Source of the DNA: a virus
Virus record (IMG/VR): IMGVR_UViG_3300025949_000002
Coordinates: 1 to 60,719 of that record
Length of the DNA stretch: 60,719 nt
Strand: one strand, 5' to 3'
The stretch's first letter is position 1. Each line of letters opens with the position of its first letter. The position numbers and the translations under genes are program-made. Positions 31,907-41,930 of this stretch are shown piece by piece. The notes under the pieces are model-generated. The model had not been told where the DNA came from and did no database searches. It worked only from the letters and a program-made list of their open reading frames with translations.

Positions 31907-32326
31907 TTAACGAACCTTTCTTGAAATGAGAATATCCGCCACATCGGTAACGATCATGGCGATAAGTTCGTGGAAGTCCCTGTAGTCGTAGGAGGCATAA
32001 CGGGAATAGTGCACATGCTCGAACCGCTCACTGCACATGCAAACCCGGTGCGTGAGTTCGTGGAGGATCGTAAGCGTTTTCTGCTTGCCACGACGAGAAC
32101 GGGAAACTTCGATCCTGCCGGTTAGGAATTCACCGTAATAGCATCGGCCTCCAACATTCTGCGGAAGGTAGCAGTAGATCGGAAGGGCGTTGCCGTGGCG
32201 TTCGCACAGGTACAGGGAACGCTCAAGAGTTATTTTGGTTGGTCGAATTCCGAAGTCAATCAGGACTTCCAGCGCAATCTCGGCGGCATCTTCTAACATC
32301 TGGGGAGTAATGGCACTATAGTTCAT
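31907..32326 (-). CDS. ImmA/IrrE-like metallopeptidase
   Basis: 139 residues. HELTH (His89, Glu90, His93) is the zinc-protease motif in the sequence TLTILHELTHRVC. ATG 32326 is preferred; a longer frame to 32365 lacks an SD. ImmA-type peptidases cleave phage or element repressors to switch on excision or transfer. It is divergent from an excisionase-like HTH gene and has its own strong, repeat-covered promoter, forming a compact control pair inside the tail genes. Confidence 0.65.
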   Translation of the reverse strand: MNYSAITPQMLEDAAEIALEVLIDFGIRPTKITLERSLYLCERHGNALPIYCYLPQNVGGRCYYGEFLTGRIEVSRSRRGKQKTLTILHELTHRVCMCSERFEHVHYSRYASYDYRDFHELIAMIVTDVADILISRKVR

Positions 32327-32367
32327 GGGGTTTACCCTTCGGTATCTGTTTTGTGAACAACACACTT

Positions 32368-32397
32368 ATTATAACATGGTATGTGTGTACTTGTCAA
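32368..32397 (-). promoter_or_regulatory. Leftward promoter of the ImmA-like gene
   Basis: On the minus strand: TTGACA (32397-32392), 18-base spacer, TATAAT (32373-32368) with an extended -10 TGT. The repeat AAGTGTGTTG occurs over the -35 and again just downstream of the -10, a likely operator pair. A third related GTGTTGTC overlaps the opposing promoter. Confidence 0.8.
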
Positions 32398-32420
32398 CAC
32401 ACTTTCAGTAAATTATTGTG

Positions 32421-32449
32421 TTGTCTGAAAAACTGTTTTCGGGTATAAT
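32421..32449 (+). promoter_or_regulatory. Rightward promoter of the excisionase-like gene
   Basis: TTGTCT (32421-32426), 17-base spacer, TATAAT (32444-32449). The start of transcription should fall about 32456, on or near an ATG. It shares the GTGTTGT repeats with the divergent leftward promoter, so one regulator could control both. Confidence 0.7.
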
Positions 32450-32470
32450 GGAGGCATGGAGGAAGACGAA

Positions 32471-32656
32471 ATGCTAACAGTAACCGAAGCAGCGGAACGT
32501 GCTGGCGTTTCGGAGCAGGCTATCCGAAACGCTATCTACCGAGGGCGGTTGACCGTCACGGAGCGGTACGGACGCAAACTCATACGGCGATCGGAGTTTG
32601 ACGAGTACAGGCGAAACACGAAGATGGGTAGACCAAAAGGCACTACAAAACCTTAA
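32471..32656 (+). CDS. Excisionase/MerR-like HTH protein
   Basis: 61 residues from ATG 32471, eight bases after GGAGG; an earlier ATG 32456 coincides with the predicted transcription start. The fold signature LTVTEAAERAGVSEQAIRNA, then YRGRLTVTERYGRKLIRRSE is the excisionase-type winged helix with a basic C-terminal tail (KMGRPKGTTKP). Probably the DNA-binding partner of the divergent ImmA-like protein. Confidence 0.75.
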   Translation: MLTVTEAAERAGVSEQAIRNAIYRGRLTVTERYGRKLIRRSEFDEYRRNTKMGRPKGTTKP

Positions 32657-32675
32657 ACAAGGAAATAGACAAGGG

Positions 32676-32713
32676 AAGAACACCCCGCGCAAATAATTGC
32701 GCGGGGTGTTCTT
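32676..32713. terminator. Bidirectional terminator, 17-bp stem
   Basis: A perfect 17-bp inverted repeat (AAGAACACCCCGCGCAA and its complement) with the loop ATAA. It separates the HTH gene from the convergent membrane protein gene, whose stop codon lies inside the stem. GC core with A/T flanks on both sides fits termination in both directions. Confidence 0.85.
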
Positions 32714-33197
32714 ATTCGGTGGCGATCCTCTGAACCTTCTGGGTTTCGCTATTAAAGGTCACGGTAACTGTACCGTCCTTGCACCGATAGTCCCAGAAAA
32801 AGAGTTTGGTTCCTTCTGCGGTTGAACTAGATGTGTGGTCAGGCTCACCGAATTTCGCCTGGAATGAAACAGGATAAGCACCCACATACAGGCGCATCGT
32901 TTCTGCAAGAGCCTGCGTTTCCGGCCCTCCTTTCGGACGCAGGCTCGATACTGCCAACCATATGCCGAAACACAGGAGCGCAACGGCGAAGAGGCATCCT
33001 GCCCCGATGCCGAGCGCGAACGGATAGCTTTTCGGAGGCGGACCCACAATAGGTTGAGGTGACACAGGTGCCGCAAAGACCTGCGTTGGCTGAGGTGGCG
33101 CGGTCGTGCGGTAAGGTCTGCCACACCGGGCGCACCCGATGGCGTTTATCTGTGCGGGTTGTTGGCAGTTCGGACAAATCTTGTAGGGTTGGGTCAC
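32712..33197 (-). CDS. Zinc ribbon membrane protein
   Basis: 161 residues from GTG with GGAGG five bases upstream. N-terminal zinc ribbon (CPNCQQPAQINAIGCARCGR), Pro/Gln linker, transmembrane helix at about 58-80 (ALGIGAGCLFAVALLCFGIW) and an exported C-terminal domain (LFFWDYRCKDGTVTVTFNSE). The layout is that of bacterial membrane proteins rather than virion parts, so it may alter the host surface, for example in superinfection exclusion. Inferred. Confidence 0.6.
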   Translation of the reverse strand: MTQPYKICPNCQQPAQINAIGCARCGRPYRTTAPPQPTQVFAAPVSPQPIVGPPPKSYPFALGIGAGCLFAVALLCFGIWLAVSSLRPKGGPETQALAETMRLYVGAYPVSFQAKFGEPDHTSSSTAEGTKLFFWDYRCKDGTVTVTFNSETQKVQRIATE

Positions 33198-33266
33198 GGG
33201 AGCCTCCTTGCGCGTAGTAGCGTGCTGTTTCGTTACTACTGCCCCAATGTCCTTTAAGGAAAACTG

Positions 33267-35948
33267 ATGGAAGATTCGGACGTTACGCCACACCGGAGGA
33301 CACACGTGAGGTTTGACCTCGCGGAGACCGTGACTTCCGAACCCCCGCAGGCCCACAGCCGGGCTGGGAACGAGATGGCGCGGGCAGGGTTCGGGGCCAA
33401 CAACAGTTCCAACGTGTACCGCATGGGGACCGGGGCGATCTCGCTCACCCCTTTCCAGAAGACCCTAACGCAGCAGACGGAACAGACCGACTCTGCCCTC
33501 ACGATGGTAGCATTAGCCGATTTTGACACCATTCCGGGCTACACCGAGCGTCCGCACTACCGGGCACCGTCGGGACTGGTGGGGATCACCCTGGCACCCG
33601 CAACGGCTTCCTCGGGCCTCCTGATGGCGGAGAAGACCGTACCGGCAGCACAGAGTGGCGGATTTGACCAGAGCCTCACCGCAGACATTGCCGCGATGCC
33701 GCAGCCGCAGTACAACACCGTCCTGACCACGATCGACCGGCACGCGGTCAGCAAAGTAACGTTCGACGACAATCAGGCCCATACGTTCCGGTTCCGAACT
33801 CCTTTCGGACATCAGTACACGGCGTCCACTACCTGTTTTCAGTTCGGCGGGCCGGTCAACGCCAACGGGAACGGTCAGTACAATATCGAGGTTTGCGGAC
33901 AGTACATCTACCTCTGGGAGTACACGGCGGCAAAGGGTACTTTCCCGTGGGTGGTGGTGGATCACTGGCAGTATGTGAGTGTCGCGAACCCTGGTGAGTG
34001 GGTCACGATCCACGTCAGGCCCTACCGGACACCGCGCGGCAATATGGGGATTGAGTTTGAGGTCGGGACGCAGGCGACGGTCAGTAACGCAGGGAACTCC
34101 CAACTCAACATGCAGGTCCGGGCGGCCCCGCAGGGCATTACGACTCACCTGTTTAAAGTCAACACCCGACCAGACGCGCCCTCCGCTCCCCCGGTGGGAA
34201 CACCTCCCCGACAGAAGGTCACGGGTTCCGGCCCTGTCAGGATCGACATGGCGCGGGAGTTGCGCGTTCCGTGGCAGGTGAGTGTGTGGCGATATTTCAG
34301 CAGCGGTTTCTTTGAGGATTTCCCGTTTTCGATGCCGTGGTATGTGACGACGCGGGAGATCCTGCGTCTGTACTGGACTGCCGACGTTCCGGGCAATTCG
34401 ACAATTACGATGCGGTTCATGGACTACACGAGCCGTGCCGAACTCACCCCCACGGGCGTCTCCGGTGCAGGTTACAAGGAGTATCAGGTCAATCCGGGGC
34501 AGGGCCGGTACTACCTCCGGTGCGAGATGACCAGTACGACAGACCAGAAGTTGTCTCCTGTCCTGCACGACTATTCTCTCCAGAGGGACTCCCACTATAT
34601 CACCAACGATCCGGGGGAGTTTGAGGCCGATGCCGATTCCGCCCAGGGGGTGCGGATCAGCGGCCCGGAGGCAGACCCTTCGCACGAAAGCGCGTCGTTG
34701 GTCCTATGTGATATGCCCGCAGATTTGACCATCTTCAACAAGCGGGCAGTTGTCCGTACCAGGATCGAAACCGAGTACGATCCCGACGACACGGATTTAC
34801 GTTCTGTCATTTTCGATGGCTATCTCCAGGAAGCGCAGGGGGACCAGCAGGGGACGGACGCAAATCAGGGCGGCGGCGGTGGGGCAGAACGCTTCTGGCC
34901 TTCCCCAGAGTGGAAGAACTACCACTGCTCGTTCGCGGGCATGTGGGTACGGCTTCACAAGACCCTGACGATGTTCCGTCTGGATCTCCAGAAACCGGAC
35001 CCCAACGGACCTGTTGATGCGAACGGCGAGCATACTGCACCCTTCAAAGTCACGGACATCTGCCGCGCTCTGCTCGGTTATGCCGGTTTCACCCCTGGGC
35101 AGATCGATGTACCCGATTCTCCCATTCGGTTCTATCCAGGCGGGGCGGAGAACGGGCAGACGTTGATGATAGACCCGCTGTCCAATGTGGCGGAGGCGGT
35201 GCTGAGGTTTGCGAAAGAGTACCTGGGGTGGTTCCTCATCTGGGACGGCAACGCGGGGACCGAGGGTGGCATGTGGAGGCTACGGCCCCCGGTGCCGGTG
35301 CAGGGGCCGTACAACAATCTCGCAACCTTCACCCTTGATCTCCCGGACCCCGGCAAACTCACCACGGCCTCAGAGAGCTATAACGGCGATACGGGCGGCA
35401 AAGCGTGGGTAGGGGAGAATCCCACGATCTATATCGAAAAGGGCACCATGAAGCCCTTCGTAAAGCCCCCCGAGGGGAACGCGGTGTGCGTGACGGCGAC
35501 AGGGCAGTACTTGCCGGAAAACGGTCAATTCGCGCTATCCAACTGGATCTGCAATCCCAAGAGCTACAACTGTTTTGTGGATACGTTGGGCAACACGATC
35601 GAGACGGCAGACCCGGAAGACCCGGATTATCTGCCCTTTTTCTGTCCCATCATCATCGTGTCGCTCGGCGTTGGGGACCAGCATACGGTGGACGTGATTT
35701 GCAGGCGGGTATATGACGTTTCCTGCCACGGGATAAGGATTCTCCCCTTTGAGGCACCGCTGGCCCTCATCACGGACCCGGACGACACCCACCAGACCAA
35801 CCCCCGGCCACTCCGGTTCTATGATCCAGTGCTGGTGGTGCGGAATGGTGAAGAGTCGCAGTGGTTGGTTCGGAACTGTAACCCAACCTACGTTAAGGAC
35901 AGCATTCAGTATGCCTACTATGAGTTGGAGGCACCGAGGACCGACTGA
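33267..35948 (+). CDS. Tail tip / baseplate protein
   Basis: 893 residues, large and mostly beta (WVVVDHWQYVSVANPGEWVT; AAPQGITTHLFKVNTRPDAP; LRLYWTADVPGNSTITMRF), first long gene after the tape measure. Order and size fit the distal tail/tip attachment or central baseplate protein. No peptidase motif was identified. The start is near a GGAAAA-type SD. Confidence 0.55.
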   Translation: MEDSDVTPHRRTHVRFDLAETVTSEPPQAHSRAGNEMARAGFGANNSSNVYRMGTGAISLTPFQKTLTQQTEQTDSALTMVALADFDTIPGYTERPHYRAPSGLVGITLAPATASSGLLMAEKTVPAAQSGGFDQSLTADIAAMPQPQYNTVLTTIDRHAVSKVTFDDNQAHTFRFRTPFGHQYTASTTCFQFGGPVNANGNGQYNIEVCGQYIYLWEYTAAKGTFPWVVVDHWQYVSVANPGEWVTIHVRPYRTPRGNMGIEFEVGTQATVSNAGNSQLNMQVRAAPQGITTHLFKVNTRPDAPSAPPVGTPPRQKVTGSGPVRIDMARELRVPWQVSVWRYFSSGFFEDFPFSMPWYVTTREILRLYWTADVPGNSTITMRFMDYTSRAELTPTGVSGAGYKEYQVNPGQGRYYLRCEMTSTTDQKLSPVLHDYSLQRDSHYITNDPGEFEADADSAQGVRISGPEADPSHESASLVLCDMPADLTIFNKRAVVRTRIETEYDPDDTDLRSVIFDGYLQEAQGDQQGTDANQGGGGGAERFWPSPEWKNYHCSFAGMWVRLHKTLTMFRLDLQKPDPNGPVDANGEHTAPFKVTDICRALLGYAGFTPGQIDVPDSPIRFYPGGAENGQTLMIDPLSNVAEAVLRFAKEYLGWFLIWDGNAGTEGGMWRLRPPVPVQGPYNNLATFTLDLPDPGKLTTASESYNGDTGGKAWVGENPTIYIEKGTMKPFVKPPEGNAVCVTATGQYLPENGQFALSNWICNPKSYNCFVDTLGNTIETADPEDPDYLPFFCPIIIVSLGVGDQHTVDVICRRVYDVSCHGIRILPFEAPLALITDPDDTHQTNPRPLRFYDPVLVVRNGEESQWLVRNCNPTYVKDSIQYAYYELEAPRTD

Positions 35949-35965
35949 GGGAGAGGCAACGAACC

Positions 35966-36232
35966 GTGGCAGAAGCAGTTGAGTTTAACCGCAAGGCCCA
36001 GGCCAACAACGCGGCGCGGCAGGTAGGGTTGAGGATTGGTCAACCAAATACCACAGTGGGAGACATGGCGCTGCTCGGTGCAGGGAATCAGTCCGAGATA
36101 TTTAGCCTGCCGTCCGATCCTTCTGAGTGGATGCCGATGCAGGACCTTGACCCCGCGAGTCCCACGTTCGGAATGCTTCGCTTTATCGTTGATGTTGACC
36201 AGCCGGGGAACCCGAATCGCTGGTATCCCTAA
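35966..36232 (+). CDS. Small tail-region protein
   Basis: 88 residues from GTG (AEAVEFNRKAQANNAARQVG), with GGGAGAGG upstream. Neutral, Gly/Pro containing, without membrane segments. Between two large tail genes. Not recognised. Confidence 0.5.
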   Translation: MAEAVEFNRKAQANNAARQVGLRIGQPNTTVGDMALLGAGNQSEIFSLPSDPSEWMPMQDLDPASPTFGMLRFIVDVDQPGNPNRWYP

Positions 36233-36241
36233 AGGCAACCT

Positions 36242-39160
36242 ATGTCCTACCACCACCGAACGCAAGCCTACGACTTTACCGGCACGATGGACGGACGGGT
36301 CGGGATGACGCCCAACATCGGTGGCGGCGGGTACTTCCTGGGAGATCATTCGGAGTTCCGGCTGGACGTCGGGGGAGTGGTGAGGTTTGAAATCTCGTTC
36401 GGCTCCGTCGTGGCGGGCGGGGCCGGCTGGCGTATCCCGATGACGCTTGACCTCTCCTGGCTCAGTGGCTTTATCGGCAGTCCTCCGACGGATACGGACA
36501 CCGTGTACGTGATCGATGTCGCGGCGGGACCAGCGGAACAGAACCTGACCGGGACCTATACGGTTGACTTTGGGAATTGTTGGGAGTTGGTCGATGTGTC
36601 GGACGGGGTGGCGGGCAGTCCGTCCCTGACCGATGAGTTCAACCACGACCGGGCGTTGAGGCTTGTGGTGAGGATCAAGGCGGGGAGCGTCATCACCGCG
36701 ACCTGTGATTATGGCGGCGCGCACGTCAGCAAGACCGCAACCGTCACAACCGATTTTGACGTTCCGGCCAACGTCGTGACCACCGCCTCCGCGTTGGGCT
36801 TCTTCGGCGGGTCCGACATGGTGATTACAAACCACATCGGGGGCATCGGGGAGACGACGGGCGGCGGGACGTTCAGCGATACGCACCACAGCGCCGTCTG
36901 GGGACCAACATGCGAGATCCACGCGGACGACGGATATGTTGGGCGGATCATCTACACGCTTTCGGGACTTGTGCAGTACAACTGGTTCTGTCAGGTCCGG
37001 GCGCTGTCTGCCACGTACCCCGGCCCTGACCTCATTGCGCGGGTCACGATCGGACAGGACGCGTTCGGCTCTCCGGTGACGCAGGACGTGACCCTGACAG
37101 GCGGGGCCAGCAGTCTCTTTATTGAGCAGAAATCCTTCATCGTATCGGTAGAGTTTGAGGGCGCGTCCGTCCATTTCGAGGATGTGGTAACGCTCTGGCC
37201 CGTGTCGGCTCACCTCACGTCCGCATCCCTGACGGCGGCGGGGGAAGATCCTGACCTATCGCTCCGAAACCTCTGGATGCGGGGGTGGTTGTGGGGAGCG
37301 GCGTCGCTCGATCAAGTGGCGTCACTGGACGCGATCTCCGGCAGTTGGAGCGCCACGGGGAGCGGTGGGAGCATCACGGTCCCCGCCGCGTCCTTCGACT
37401 CCCGCCTCCTCGGCTCTTCCTGGAGTGGGGCGGATCTATCGGGTTTTGGATTTGCGAACGTCTTCCTGACGGGTGACGCGTCCTCTCTGCCGGCGCGGAT
37501 TAACCTCGGGGCGAAGTATTGGGACGTCGTGGTGGGGACGACGGGCCACGCGGTGCTCGACCTCTGTAGCCCCGGATCGGCCCATGCGGCGTACGACACG
37601 CAAGATACGATCTATCCCCTGGTGGGCGGGAGTCCTTACACCGCGACCGACGGGTGGTCAACAGGTGTTCACAACGCTCCATCGGTAGTAATAGATGGGC
37701 TTGCGTCAGGCCATACCTATACCCTAACGAAGATTACGCTGGTGAGGGTGGATCATGCGAAAGCGACATTCCTGGACCCATTTAAGTCCTGGAATCTGGT
37801 CGTCTCCAACACGGTCGGGAGCGTCACCAGCACCACCTACTACCGTTCGTGGTTGACCGGCGACACCGACGGCTCTCCGTCCCTGGAAGAGACGGACGCC
37901 GTGTGGATCAATACCTCGGGATCGTCGAGTGGTGATACGGTCTCGCCTGCATCAATCCTTGCGGCGGTGGGGAGTATCAACGGAAGCGGCGGCGCGTACC
38001 CGACACGCGGATGGAGCGCATCGGACTTGCAGGCAACGGACGGAACCCTGAACCTGCGATCGGGATTGCTTAACAGTGACCGGGAAGCGGTCCTGCTCTA
38101 CGCGGGCGGTCTGTGGTACGACGGGAGCGCATGGCAGAGTGGGATTGACCTGGCGGTCCCGCTAAGTTCGATTAAAGCCCAATACCTGTTCAATTCGATC
38201 GTTGCTTACTCTGGGGCCGGTGACGTCTGGGGATGGAGCGGTGGCGCGTTCGGCGGGCCGGTTGAATTGAAATGCGGGATCATTCTGCGCGGTCAGGCTT
38301 GGGGTCTGGTGTTCGATACTCCGGGCGGGGCGCGGGTGGGGTCGCAGTCAGTGACGGCGGTGGACAGCGCCTCCCACATCGCGCGGGGAAGCGGGACGAC
38401 CGATGCCTACGGGGAGTTCCACACCGGGACGCCCTGGATTCTGGGCGCAACGTCGGCCAACATCGCGGCAGGGTCGCTCACGTCGTACACAAACCTATTC
38501 GGGACACGGCAGATGCGGCGGTTCGGCTTTCAAGTCCCACCGCCGTTCTCCAACCCTTACAACGCTACCCACCCGGCCTGGGGCTATCTGCTCCGAAGCG
38601 CCATCGGGAGCGGGAATGCATTTGTTTGGAGATCCAATCACGGCGCACCCTTCGGCGGATGGGACGCGGGGCCTGTGCAGGTCACGACAGGCGGGCAGGA
38701 TAGCGACCCGAGGCTTCGGTATGATGCGGATACGGGGCGGCTGTTCTGTTGCTTCGCGCGCTCCTCGGGCGGCAGTTCGGACGTTTATGAAGCGTTTTCG
38801 GACGATGACGGCGACACATGGGGGGCTGAGTATTTGGCGATCACTGGCGGAACACATCCGACGTATGGTGTCGGTCTGGAGCGGGGAGTCATCACCGCTT
38901 GTTACGTCGGGCCGATCTGGGGTCCGGGGGTCCTGACCGCGATCTACCAGGGACCGGGAGAACTTGCGCCCGGATCGCCCTATAACCTGAAGGACGATAC
39001 GGGGACTGACATCCCGGTACAGGACGATACGTTCTCAATCGTGATGCCGCCCAATCAGTCTGCTCTGTGGCTCCTGACCGTGACCGTGGACGGCGACTCT
39101 GCCCCTTCCGAGTGGTACAGTGCCGAACCGAGCGGCGCAAGTTGGACAAGGATACCGTAA
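36242..39160 (+). CDS. Large tail protein with sialidase-like Asp-box region
   Basis: 972 residues. Beta-rich throughout (TLTGTYTVDF-like strands; LDLSWLSGFIGSPPTDTDT). Toward the C-terminus SDDDGDTWGAEY fits the Asp-box S-x-D-x-G-x-T-W, preceded by a second propeller-like blade (DSDPRLRYDADTGRLFCCFA). Asp-boxes occur in sialidase-type beta propellers, so a glycan-binding or receptor-binding role is plausible. Enzyme activity cannot be inferred. Confidence 0.55.
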   Translation: MSYHHRTQAYDFTGTMDGRVGMTPNIGGGGYFLGDHSEFRLDVGGVVRFEISFGSVVAGGAGWRIPMTLDLSWLSGFIGSPPTDTDTVYVIDVAAGPAEQNLTGTYTVDFGNCWELVDVSDGVAGSPSLTDEFNHDRALRLVVRIKAGSVITATCDYGGAHVSKTATVTTDFDVPANVVTTASALGFFGGSDMVITNHIGGIGETTGGGTFSDTHHSAVWGPTCEIHADDGYVGRIIYTLSGLVQYNWFCQVRALSATYPGPDLIARVTIGQDAFGSPVTQDVTLTGGASSLFIEQKSFIVSVEFEGASVHFEDVVTLWPVSAHLTSASLTAAGEDPDLSLRNLWMRGWLWGAASLDQVASLDAISGSWSATGSGGSITVPAASFDSRLLGSSWSGADLSGFGFANVFLTGDASSLPARINLGAKYWDVVVGTTGHAVLDLCSPGSAHAAYDTQDTIYPLVGGSPYTATDGWSTGVHNAPSVVIDGLASGHTYTLTKITLVRVDHAKATFLDPFKSWNLVVSNTVGSVTSTTYYRSWLTGDTDGSPSLEETDAVWINTSGSSSGDTVSPASILAAVGSINGSGGAYPTRGWSASDLQATDGTLNLRSGLLNSDREAVLLYAGGLWYDGSAWQSGIDLAVPLSSIKAQYLFNSIVAYSGAGDVWGWSGGAFGGPVELKCGIILRGQAWGLVFDTPGGARVGSQSVTAVDSASHIARGSGTTDAYGEFHTGTPWILGATSANIAAGSLTSYTNLFGTRQMRRFGFQVPPPFSNPYNATHPAWGYLLRSAIGSGNAFVWRSNHGAPFGGWDAGPVQVTTGGQDSDPRLRYDADTGRLFCCFARSSGGSSDVYEAFSDDDGDTWGAEYLAITGGTHPTYGVGLERGVITACYVGPIWGPGVLTAIYQGPGELAPGSPYNLKDDTGTDIPVQDDTFSIVMPPNQSALWLLTVTVDGDSAPSEWYSAEPSGASWTRIP

Positions 39161-39163
39161 CGA

Positions 39164-40981
39164 ATGACCATGACCACCAGCCTCAACGCATCCGTGTGTC
39201 CCGCCGTCCAATCCACGCGGGGCAGTTTCCTCCGGATGGTAGACAGCAGCGCGGACCCCGGCAATGCCCCGGTAGCCCAGAACTGCACGACCGATATAGC
39301 CAATTTCCGGTTCAACACCCTTCGGCCAAACGCCCTGTACCTCGACCTCCTGGCAGGTTCAGGCGGCGCAAACATCTGCTGCGTCCTGCCCGGAAGTGCC
39401 GCGACCGGAACAGAGTTGCAGTTGGTCGCACCGGGTTCCGGCCTAACCCTCACGGTCCTGAAGGGATACGGCAATGCAGGCGGGTTTGTGGCGGTGGATG
39501 CCGATACGACAAAGGCCATTTCGGACGTCAACGGTCGGCACTGGGTATGGCTTAGGCAAGACAAGTCAATCTACGAGAGCACCAGCACCACCGCCCCCGC
39601 GGGTACCAATCTGCTGCTCGGATCGTGCGTTGTGGCGGCTCACAACATCACGTCGGTCGATCGGTCTGGAGTCTGTTACCTAACCGGCACGGGCATCGTT
39701 CGGTACTCCGCAGACCCGGGGGTCCCGACCGACACGCCGCCCTCAACGCTCCAGTTCAGGCAGCAGACGGCCTACGGTCAGTTCGATTGGACTGGCACTG
39801 CTTATGTCCAGGTAGGGGTTCCGGTCGTGACCGCCGACCCTACGAGCGTTCAAAACGGGATGGAGTGGTACAGGAGCGATCTTTCGACCCTCTACGTCTA
39901 TAGTGGCGGTTCTGCCCACCCGATCGGCGGCGGGCCTCCTACGGGCACCGCGGGCGGAGACCTCACGGGAACGTATCCTAACCCTACGTTGGGCACTTCG
40001 GGTGTGACGGCGGCAACATACGGCGACGCTACTCATGTGGCACAGATTGCGGTGGATGCAAAAGGGCGCATCACCTCTGCCTCATCGGTCACGATCACCG
40101 GCGCGGCCCCGACCGGCAGTGCAGGCGGGGATCTGACGGGCACCTACCCGAATCCGGTGCTCGGCACCAGCGGGGTCACCGCCGCAACCTACGGGGATGC
40201 GTCCCATGTTGGACAGGTGGCGTTTGACGCCAAGGGTAGGGCCACCAGTGCGTCCAGTGTCGCGATCGCGATTGCCAACACGGCAGTCAGTGGTCTCGGT
40301 ACCGCCTCTGTGCAGAACGTGGCGTTCTTCCTCCAGGCGGCGAACAACCTTTCGGATGTGGCGTCGGCATCGACGGCCCGGACAAACCTGGGATTGGGCA
40401 GCGCGGCAACACAGGCCAGCACGGCATTTGCCGCCGCCTCCCACACCCACGCGGCCACGGACATCGTGAGCGGGACAGTAGCAACGGCCCGCCTCGGGAG
40501 CGGGACCGCCAGTAGCTCCACGTTCCTCCGGGGCGACAACACATGGGCCACACCGGCGGGCGGCTCCGCGGTCCCGGTCAATGTCCTGTCGATCCTACCG
40601 GGGTCTGGCGGCGCTTATTCCTGGGCCGTCCCGTCGGCCCTGACGGAGTTCAAAGGCAGTTCGGCCCTGATCTACCGGGCGCAGCATGACCTGACCAACG
40701 CCACGCAGGCGCGGGTGGTGCTGGTGGTAGATCCGGGGGTGATTACGCCCGGCTCTGTGCCCACCCTGGCGGCGCAGTACAGTACCAACAACGGCGGCTC
40801 CTGGAGTTACCTCGATGGCTCGACCGGACCCTCCCTGACATGGGCGACGGGCAGAACGTCCTCCTCCTGGATCACCCTCACGGGCGCGGCGCAGGCCGAT
40901 GTCCTCCTGCGGGTGGTGGCGTCGGGTGGTGATGGCAGTACATCCGTGAGTTTCGGTGCGGTTTACGTGCAGGTCAAGTAA
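39164..40981 (+). CDS. Tail fibre protein
   Basis: 605 residues. The middle carries two tandem copies of a fibre repeat ([20 protein letters not shown] ... [14 protein letters not shown]), then [35 protein letters not shown] and [13 protein letters not shown], all hallmark segments of phage tail fibres. The C-terminal 130 residues form a beta-rich tip, likely receptor binding. Start ATG 39164 overlaps none; four bases after the previous stop. Confidence 0.85.
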   Translation: MTMTTSLNASVCPAVQSTRGSFLRMVDSSADPGNAPVAQNCTTDIANFRFNTLRPNALYLDLLAGSGGANICCVLPGSAATGTELQLVAPGSGLTLTVLKGYGNAGGFVAVDADTTKAISDVNGRHWVWLRQDKSIYESTSTTAPAGTNLLLGSCVVAAHNITSVDRSGVCYLTGTGIVRYSADPGVPTDTPPSTLQFRQQTAYGQFDWTGTAYVQVGVPVVTADPTSVQNGMEWYRSDLSTLYVYSGGSAHPIGGGPPTGTAGGDLTGTYPNPTLGTSGVTAATYGDATHVAQIAVDAKGRITSASSVTITGAAPTGSAGGDLTGTYPNPVLGTSGVTAATYGDASHVGQVAFDAKGRATSASSVAIAIANTAVSGLGTASVQNVAFFLQAANNLSDVASASTARTNLGLGSAATQASTAFAAASHTHAATDIVSGTVATARLGSGTASSSTFLRGDNTWATPAGGSAVPVNVLSILPGSGGAYSWAVPSALTEFKGSSALIYRAQHDLTNATQARVVLVVDPGVITPGSVPTLAAQYSTNNGGSWSYLDGSTGPSLTWATGRTSSSWITLTGAAQADVLLRVVASGGDGSTSVSFGAVYVQVK

Positions 40982-40992
40982 GGGAGGGCGCG

Positions 40993-41469
40993 ATGGACAA
41001 TATTGATCCTAAAGAACTTCGGGCAGTGATCGACAAGTACCCGGAAAAGTTCGCAGATATGAAAAAACTCGGGTCGGATCAAGGCGTTGCAGACATATTG
41101 AATGCCCTGACAGACACCCTCATCAATAAGGGCGTCGTGACATCCGAGGATTTTTTCTTTGACTTCGGTTTCATGCTGACGAGGATCTCGTTCCTTGCAG
41201 ATGCAGAGGTGAAGGCGGCTTTTAAAGACGCTTTGGAGATCGCGAAAAACGCAGGGCGTGTGAACCTCGCGGCCCCGGAGATCGACGGCGATCTGACGGC
41301 CACTCCTCCGATCATCGGTTTCCGCCAACAGGCAGTAGCGGTCGGTCTGTGTACCGATGATAGGTGGAAGTCGGCGGCGTACCGGCCTGCGAGTCTGGTA
41401 GAAATCGAGATGGCTGCAGGCGTGGTCGTGAGTTCCAGCGATGTCGCGGCAGCGCACGGAGAGGAATAG
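40993..41469 (+). CDS. Hypothetical tail-region protein
   Basis: 158 residues, largely helical (PKELRAVIDKYPEKFADMKK; FFFDFGFMLTRISFLADAEV) with a more beta-like end. Could be a fibre assembly factor or minor virion protein; not recognised. GGGAGGGCG precedes the ATG. Confidence 0.45.
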   Translation: MDNIDPKELRAVIDKYPEKFADMKKLGSDQGVADILNALTDTLINKGVVTSEDFFFDFGFMLTRISFLADAEVKAAFKDALEIAKNAGRVNLAAPEIDGDLTATPPIIGFRQQAVAVGLCTDDRWKSAAYRPASLVEIEMAAGVVVSSSDVAAAHGEE

Positions 41470-41474
41470 GATCG

Positions 41475-41921
41475 ATGTCAACCACTGAGAAGCTACTCAT
41501 CGTCGGGACCGAAACAACGGTCATCAGTGCGGCGGCGATCTCCAACAACCAGAACGCCATTTCGTCGACATTCAACAACACCATTGGATCAACCGGCGAC
41601 GGCTCCACGATGGTGAGGATTAAGATTTCGATCACGATGGGTGTCGGCGCGACGGCCAATACCGGACTGTCGCTCTACATCCTAAAAAGTTCTGACGCAG
41701 GATCAACCTTTGAGGACGGTGCGACCGGAACCGGCTATACCCCACTGAGGATGCCTGATCTGGTCTGTCCAGCGCCGGTCGATACCACGAACCGGACACT
41801 CTCATTTGACCGACTCCTGCCTGCGGGTCAGATGAAGTTTCTACCGCGCAACGAAGGCACCGGGCAATCCATGTCTTCCGTGACCATCACGGTCCTGCCG
41901 ATTACGCGCTCGTCCGTCTAA
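41475..41921 (+). CDS. Minor structural protein
   Basis: 148 residues starting MSTTEKLLIVGTETTVISAA; beta sandwich-like composition (MVRIKISITMGVGATANTGL; TITVLPITRSSV). Virion protein inferred from composition and from its place among fibre genes. Confidence 0.45.
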   Translation: MSTTEKLLIVGTETTVISAAAISNNQNAISSTFNNTIGSTGDGSTMVRIKISITMGVGATANTGLSLYILKSSDAGSTFEDGATGTGYTPLRMPDLVCPAPVDTTNRTLSFDRLLPAGQMKFLPRNEGTGQSMSSVTITVLPITRSSV

Positions 41922-41930
41922 GGAGGCGCG

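Noticed and set aside
33513-34685. 390-codon leftward frame, and similar long frames at 35918-37213 and 22107-23021
   Set aside because: Antisense frames of GC-rich structural genes; high Arg/His/Pro content and no SD or motif.
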